NCBI RefSeq assembly: GCF_004022465.1
Contig: NZ_SAVA01000002.1
Span: 1-64,000, forward strand
Source of the DNA: Rhodobacter huangdaonensis
GTDB lineage: Bacteria; Pseudomonadota; Alphaproteobacteria; Rhodobacterales; Rhodobacteraceae
Direction of reading: 5' to 3'
DNA: 64,000 nucleotides
The position numbers and the translations under genes are program-made. Shown piece after piece: positions 60,109-64,000 of this stretch (its first letter is position 1; each line of letters begins with the position of its first letter). Under the pieces are notes generated by a model. That model saw nothing but the letters and a program-made list of their open reading frames with translations. It did no database searches and was not told where the DNA came from.

Positions 60109-60137
60109 AAAGGGGCGTCCTTCGGGGCGCCCCTTTC
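60109..60137 (+). terminator. Intrinsic terminator of mrp
   Basis: Stem AAAGGGGCG (with CC) and GGGCGCCCCTTT around a UUCG tetraloop, ending in TTTC, 28 bp past the stop. Confidence 0.88.
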
Positions 60138-60349
60138 GCATGGTGCCGCCGGTGTCATGCCGCGGGCAGGGGCCGGGTGGCGCCGGGATTTCACGGGAAC
60201 GGCGCGATCGGGGCTTCCGTCCATGGGATTTTATGGCACCTTCCGGGCAAAATCGCCGATTCACGCCGAATCACCGCGCCGTGAACGGGCGTGATCCATC
60301 AGGAATCAGTTCTTGCCTGTGGGATATTCGCCACGCTCGCCGCGGGTGG
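60138..60349 (+). other. Distal upstream region of the division cluster, with GANTC sites
   Basis: Gene-free. It contains three CcrM-type GANTC sites (60258-60262, 60268-60272, 60303-60307); a fourth lies at 60463-60467 in the likely promoter. A TGGGA occurs at 60320. No other element recognised. Confidence 0.55.
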
Positions 60350-60385
60350 CGGGAATTCGTGGGAGCTTTTCGGGAAAGGATGGGT
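60350..60385 (+). promoter_or_regulatory. Four YGGGW repeats, candidate MraZ-binding boxes
   Basis: CGGGA (60350), TGGGA (60360), CGGGA (60371) and TGGGT (60381) are separated by 5-6 bp. MraZ of E. coli and Mycoplasma binds direct TGGGN repeats with 5-bp spacers before its own gene. Here the boxes lie about 75 bp upstream of the proposed promoter. The fit in spacing is close; the -35-distal position is unusual. Confidence 0.55.
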
Positions 60386-60460
60386 GGCACTAGATTTGGT
60401 ACCCGTTTTTTCCTCAAAAACGATTTGTGCTATCAGTCATCGTTAATTTGCCACAATCCC

Positions 60461-60496
60461 TTGAGTCTCGAATGAGTTATCCACAATATATCCACA
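60461..60496 (+). promoter_or_regulatory. Likely division-cluster promoter overlapped by two DnaA boxes
   Basis: TTGAGT (60461-60466) and CAATAT (60484-60489), 17 bp apart, form a plausible sigma-70 promoter. A perfect DnaA box TTATCCACA lies at 60477-60485 and a near-perfect ATATCCACA at 60488-60496, both within or just past it. A GANTC (GAGTC, 60463) overlaps the -35. This would link transcription to DnaA level and methylation state. The promoter start was not measured. Confidence 0.5.
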
Positions 60497-60757
60497 GCTA
60501 GTTTGAATTGGCTCCCGTCTTTTCCCTTGCCATCCCACCCCTGACCATGGCATCCCTTGCTCATCGAGAAGACGGGAACGAGGCAACAAGACCTCACGGC
60601 GAAAAGAGCAGATTTCATACAGGCACCCGCTTCACGAGAAGAAGAGATCCGGCGCGCGAGCGAGCAGCATCCCCCAGGTGGCGCGCGCAGTCGGACAGCC
60701 CAGGAATGGGAACGAGGGCGGCGGATCGGACAGTGGCAGCAGTCCGATCCGCCGTTT
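60497..60757 (+). ncRNA. UpsM-like leader RNA ending in a strong terminator
   Basis: From the presumed start near 60497 the leader can fold a long-range stem CCCGTCTT (60513-60520) with AAGACGGG (60570-60577). It ends in a 12-bp perfect hairpin GGCGGATCGGAC/GTCCGATCCGCC (60720-60753) plus GTTTT, 60 bp before mraZ. In R. sphaeroides the abundant sRNA UpsM is made by partial termination in the same leader. The match is by position and architecture, not by sequence alignment. Confidence 0.65.
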
Positions 60758-60816
60758 TCCGTACCGGGACCCAGGTTCCGGCGACCACCGGCGGGGAAGG
60801 GGACAGGAGACAGGCC

Positions 60817-61314
60817 TTGGCGGGCATGTTCATCGGCGAATACACCTTCAAGGTGGACAGCAAGGGTCGCGTGTCGATCCCCGCGCTGTTTCGTCGTGAG
60901 CTCGAGGAGGGCGATCCCGAGGCCAAGGCCACCAGCCGCCCGCGCATGGTCATCGTCTACGGCGCCGACACCCAGAAGATGTTGCAGGTCTATTCCTACG
61001 ACGGCTTCCAGAAGCTTGCCGCCGAGATCAACGCGCGTCCCTACACCGACCCGCGCCGCGCCATCTTGCAGCGCCTCGTGCTGAACAAGGCCCACCCGAC
61101 CGAGATCGACCCCGATGGCCGTCTGGTTCTGCCCGCGACACTGCGCGGCCGCCTCGGCCTCGAGGGCGAGGCCTATTTCGCCGGCATGGGCGAAACCTTC
61201 GAGATCTGGAAACCCGAGACCTTCGCCGCGGTCGATGCCGCGCGGATGGAAAAGCTGCTGGCCGAGATGGGCGAGGACTTCGACCCGCTCAGCCTGCTCG
61301 GCGGGGAGGGCTGA
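60817..61314 (+). CDS. mraZ: MraZ, division cluster regulator
   Basis: A 165-residue protein with the duplicated AbrB-like fold of MraZ (GEYTFKVDSKGRVSIPALFR in the first half; EIDPDGRLVLPATLRGRLG in the second). It represses its own dcw operon in E. coli by binding TGGGN repeats; similar repeats lie at 60350-60385. TTG 60817 is taken because AGGAGA lies 6 bp upstream; ATG 60826 would be 15 bp away. rsmH starts 3 bp after the stop. A long leader precedes it. Confidence 0.94.
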   Translation: MAGMFIGEYTFKVDSKGRVSIPALFRRELEEGDPEAKATSRPRMVIVYGADTQKMLQVYSYDGFQKLAAEINARPYTDPRRAILQRLVLNKAHPTEIDPDGRLVLPATLRGRLGLEGEAYFAGMGETFEIWKPETFAAVDAARMEKLLAEMGEDFDPLSLLGGEG

Positions 61315-61317
61315 GGG

Positions 61318-62334
61318 ATGAGCGCCCCCGAGACCCAAGACGATGCCCCGCATGTTCCCGTCCTGTTGCGACCGCTCCTGAAGGCGGTCGCGCCTGTTTC
61401 TGGCGTCTGGCTCGATGGCACCTTCGGCGCGGGCGGCTACAGCCGTGGCCTGCTGGCGGCGGGCGCCGAACGGGTGATCGGCGTCGACCGCGATCCGGCG
61501 GTGTTCGAGATGGCCGAGGCCTGGCGCGGCGCCTTTGGCGACCGGCTGGTGCTGGTCGAGGGCACCTTCTCCGAGCTTGACCGCTATGCCGCCGAGATCG
61601 CACCCGGGGGGCTTGACGGCGTGGTGTTCGACCTCGGCGTGTCCTCGATGCAGCTCGACCAGGCCGAGCGCGGCTTTTCCTTCATGAAGGACGGCCCGCT
61701 CGACATGCGGATGTCGCAGTCCGGCCCCTCGGCCGCCGACATCGTCAACGAGGCTGACGAGGGCGTGCTGGCCGACATCCTCTATCATTACGGCGAGGAA
61801 CGCGCCTCGCGCCGCATCGCCCGCGCGATCGTCGCGGCCCGCGCCACCGCGCCCTTCGCGACGACACGTGCGCTTGTGGCGGTGATCGAGCGCTGCCTGC
61901 CGCGGCCGAAACCCGGGCAGAGCCATCCGGCCACGCGCACGTTCCAGGCGCTGCGCATTGCGGTGAACGACGAATTCGGGCAGCTTGCGGCAGGCCTTGA
62001 ATCCGCGGAGCGCGCGCTGAAACCCGGTGGCAAGCTGGCCGTCGTCACATTCCATTCCCTCGAGGACCGGGTGGTGAAGCGCTTCTTCCAGGCGCGCTCC
62101 GGCCGCACGCCCGCAGGTTCGCGCTATGCGCCCGAGCAGGCGGTCGAGGCGGCGGCCTTCACCCCGGTGACGAAGAAGCCCGTCGGTCCCGACGATCAGG
62201 AACTTGCCGAGAACCCGCGCTCGCGCTCGGCGCTGTTGCGCGTCGCGATCCGTACCGAGGCGCCGGCCGGCCGTGCCGACCGGGCCGCGCTCGGCCTGCC
62301 TGCCCTTCCCGCTGCCACAGGACGCCACAGATGA
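61318..62334 (+). CDS. rsmH: RsmH, 16S rRNA (cytosine-1402-N4)-methyltransferase
   Basis: SAM-dependent methyltransferase of 338 residues acting on the small subunit decoding centre. Signatures are the HVPVLLRPLL start, the SAM loop LDGTFGAGGYSRGLL, DRDP, FDLGVSSMQLDQAERGF and the C-terminal TFHSLEDRVVKRFF. The stop overlaps ftsL by 4 bp. Part of the classic mraZ-rsmH-ftsL-ftsI order. Confidence 0.98.
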   Translation: MSAPETQDDAPHVPVLLRPLLKAVAPVSGVWLDGTFGAGGYSRGLLAAGAERVIGVDRDPAVFEMAEAWRGAFGDRLVLVEGTFSELDRYAAEIAPGGLDGVVFDLGVSSMQLDQAERGFSFMKDGPLDMRMSQSGPSAADIVNEADEGVLADILYHYGEERASRRIARAIVAARATAPFATTRALVAVIERCLPRPKPGQSHPATRTFQALRIAVNDEFGQLAAGLESAERALKPGGKLAVVTFHSLEDRVVKRFFQARSGRTPAGSRYAPEQAVEAAAFTPVTKKPVGPDDQELAENPRSRSALLRVAIRTEAPAGRADRAALGLPALPAATGRHR

Positions 62335-62714
62335 GGACGCTGCTCTATCTCGCCACCGCGCTTTGTGTCATGGGCCTCGCCTTCTGGGCCTATCATGTGA
62401 ACTACGCCACGCAGGACCGGCAGGGCGAGCTGCGCGGGCTGAAGAACGAGATCGCCTCGCTGCAGGAGGGGCTGAGCGTGCTGCGCGCCGAATGGGCCTA
62501 TCAGAACCGCCCCGACCGGCTGCGCGAACTGGTCAACATGAACTTCACCCAGCTGCAGCTGCTGCCGCTTGCGCCCGAGCAGTTCGGTGCGGTCGGTCAG
62601 GTCGCCTATCCGACCCCGGATGCCCCCGCCGCCGGCGCGCTGTCGGCGCTGTCGGGGATGAAGCCGGTCGATGTCGTCAATGCGCCCGACGCGCTGCTGG
62701 AGGAAGGACAATGA
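62331..62714 (+). CDS. ftsL: FtsL, cell division protein
   Basis: A 127-residue bitopic protein of the divisome. One transmembrane helix (about 4-22, LYLATALCVMGLAFWAY) is followed by a leucine-zipper-like coiled coil (about 28-60, ELRGLKNEIASLQEGLSVL) and a Pro/Ala-rich tail. It is assigned by topology and position, as FtsL sequences vary widely. It overlaps rsmH and ftsI by 4 bp each, so translation is coupled. Confidence 0.9.
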   Translation: MRTLLYLATALCVMGLAFWAYHVNYATQDRQGELRGLKNEIASLQEGLSVLRAEWAYQNRPDRLRELVNMNFTQLQLLPLAPEQFGAVGQVAYPTPDAPAAGALSALSGMKPVDVVNAPDALLEEGQ

Positions 62715-64000
62715 TCCGTACGCCGCTCCGCCCGCTTGCCCGCATCCTCGACGCCCGCGCCCGCGGCGAGAACCCCGACGCGATCGAGCGCGAGAACATC
62801 CGCCTGCGCGGCGAGGCGCTGCGCGAGCGCGCCCGCACCACCGCCGAGGGCCGGCTCTTGATGATGGGCGTGCTGTTCCTCGCGGCCTTCGTCACCGTCG
62901 GGTTGCGGATGGGCACGCTTGCCGCCTCCACCCCCGAGGAGCCGCAGCTCGCCGACTCGGCTCCCGCGATCCTTGCGCAGCGCGCCGATATCACCGACCG
63001 CGAGGGCCGGGTGCTGGCGACGAACCTCGTCACCCACGCGCTCTATGCGCAGCCGCCGATGCTGGTCGATCCGGCCGGCACCGCCGACAAGCTGGTCAAG
63101 ATCTTCCCCGACCTCAATCACGACCGTCTGGTCAAGGACTTCACCGGCACCCGCAAGTTCGTCTGGATCAAGAAGAAGATCTCGCCCGAGCAGTTGCAGG
63201 CGGTGCATGACATCGGCGATCCGGGCCTGCTGTTCGGCCCGCGCGAGATGCGGCTTTACCCGAACGGCTCGGTTGCGGCGCATGTGCTGGGGGGCGCGCG
63301 TTTCGGCGCCGAGGGCGTGAACTCGGCCGAGATCGTCGGCGTTGCGGGCGTCGAGAAGGCCTTTGACGGCTGGCTGCGCGACCCGGCGAACAAGGGCGCG
63401 CCGCTGCAGCTTTCGATCGACCTGTCGGTGCAGGCGGCGCTCGAGGAAGTGCTCGACGGCGGCATGAAGCTGATGGATGCCAAGGGCGCCTCGGCGGTGG
63501 TGATGGATGTGCATACCGGCGAGATCGTGGCGATGGCCTCGCTGCCCGATTTCGACCCGAACGACCGGCCGGCGCCGCTGACCAAGGGCGATGCCTCGGA
63601 CAGCCCGCTGTTCAACCGCGCGGTGCAGGGCGTCTACGAACTCGGCTCGACCTTCAAGATCTTCGCGGTGGCGCAGGCGCTGGAGCTTGGCCTCGTCAAC
63701 CCCACGACGATGATCCAGTCGCAGTCGCCGATGATCTTCGGCCGCTTCCGCATCCACGATTTCCACAATTACGGCCCGCAGCTCTCGGTCACCGACGTGA
63801 TCGTCGAATCCTCGAACGTCGGCACCGCGCGGATCGTGCAGATGATCGGGCCGGAGCGGCAGAAGGACTTCCTCGGGAAGATGGGCTTCCTCGCCCCGAC
63901 CCCGGTCGAGCTGAGCGAGGCGCCGACCGGCCGGCCGATCCTGCCGGCGAAATGGTCCGAGATCTCGTCGATGACGATCGGCTATGGCCATGGCCTCTCG
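62711..64000 (+). CDS. ftsI: FtsI, septal peptidoglycan transpeptidase (3' partial)
   Basis: Penicillin-binding protein 3, cross-links septal wall. The first 430 residues are visible; the usual length is about 580-600. A cytoplasmic start and a single transmembrane helix (about 50-70, MMGVLFLAAFVTVGLRMG) precede the dimerisation domain. The catalytic Ser-x-x-Lys is in LGSTFKIF (Ser about 313), and the Ser-x-Asn in ESSNVGTARI near residue 372. The KTG motif lies beyond the window. The start overlaps ftsL in an ATGA. Confidence 0.97.
   Translation, partial: MIRTPLRPLARILDARARGENPDAIERENIRLRGEALRERARTTAEGRLLMMGVLFLAAFVTVGLRMGTLAASTPEEPQLADSAPAILAQRADITDREGRVLATNLVTHALYAQPPMLVDPAGTADKLVKIFPDLNHDRLVKDFTGTRKFVWIKKKISPEQLQAVHDIGDPGLLFGPREMRLYPNGSVAAHVLGGARFGAEGVNSAEIVGVAGVEKAFDGWLRDPANKGAPLQLSIDLSVQAALEEVLDGGMKLMDAKGASAVVMDVHTGEIVAMASLPDFDPNDRPAPLTKGDASDSPLFNRAVQGVYELGSTFKIFAVAQALELGLVNPTTMIQSQSPMIFGRFRIHDFHNYGPQLSVTDVIVESSNVGTARIVQMIGPERQKDFLGKMGFLAPTPVELSEAPTGRPILPAKWSEISSMTIGYGHGLS

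Noticed and set aside
60461..60500. Chromosomal replication origin
   Set aside because: Only two DnaA boxes, no AT-rich unwinding region or origin-flanking genes; a promoter site is more likely.

Overview
The window comes from a high-GC alphaproteobacterium and most resembles a Rhodobacteraceae chromosome (Rhodobacter/Cereibacter and relatives). Three things point there: the trimethylamine degradation set tmm, tdm and dmmDABC; a DUF1127 gene followed by tandem anti-Shine-Dalgarno hairpin RNAs of the 'cuckoo' (CcsR) type; and an unusually long mraZ leader with a terminator, as described for the sRNA UpsM. No tRNA, rRNA, insertion sequence, CRISPR array or prophage was recognised. Both ends cut a gene: folD at the left and ftsI at the right.

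Layout. Bases 1-13744 hold one-carbon and methylated-amine catabolism: folD (partial), purU, a GntR regulator, a signal-less ABC-type binding protein, frameshifted tmm, tdm, an APC permease and dmmDABC. Bases 13892-20118 are mostly housekeeping: fabI, a YbjN-like gene, proC, csaA, a D-2-hydroxyacid dehydrogenase, a FabH-like synthase, tdk and a small putative regulator behind a structured leader. Bases 20159-29414, all on the minus strand, hold a DEAD-box helicase, dtd and a sugar kinase, then a compact membrane-stress operon (zinc-ribbon membrane protein, SPFH-GYF protein, DUF2927 lipoprotein, TelA, an unknown membrane protein, an XpaC-like protein and a 27-residue membrane peptide). Bases 29566-43959 carry a pseudouridine synthase with a 36-bp tandem-repeat tail, tadA, a DsrE-like gene, purD, xseA, an AlkB-like hydroxylase, yhhN, ftsY, mgtC-like, an EamA permease, yciB, metZ and folE2. 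Bases 44098-47656 hold a ribbon-helix-helix gene, a DJ-1/PfpI gene and uvrD/pcrA. Bases 47755-56586 look like an exopolysaccharide locus. Bases 56817-60081 hold a small secreted protein, rlmJ, the hairpin RNA array with its DUF1127 gene, and mrp. The window ends in the division cluster leader and mraZ-rsmH-ftsL-ftsI.

How the genes fit together. Tmm would oxidise trimethylamine to its N-oxide, Tdm would split this to dimethylamine and a C1 unit, and DmmDABC would demethylate dimethylamine. FolD and PurU can carry the tetrahydrofolate-bound C1 unit on to formate. As written, tmm is broken by one missing G in a G run, so this strain either cannot start from trimethylamine or the sequence has an error there. 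The polysaccharide locus pairs nucleotide-sugar enzymes (UDP-xylose synthase and a 4-epimerase) with a membrane GT2 synthase, a secreted GH26-like hydrolase, a Sel1-repeat protein and a membrane sulfatase-fold transferase. That is the parts list of a synthase-dependent exopolysaccharide system, but of no type I can name.
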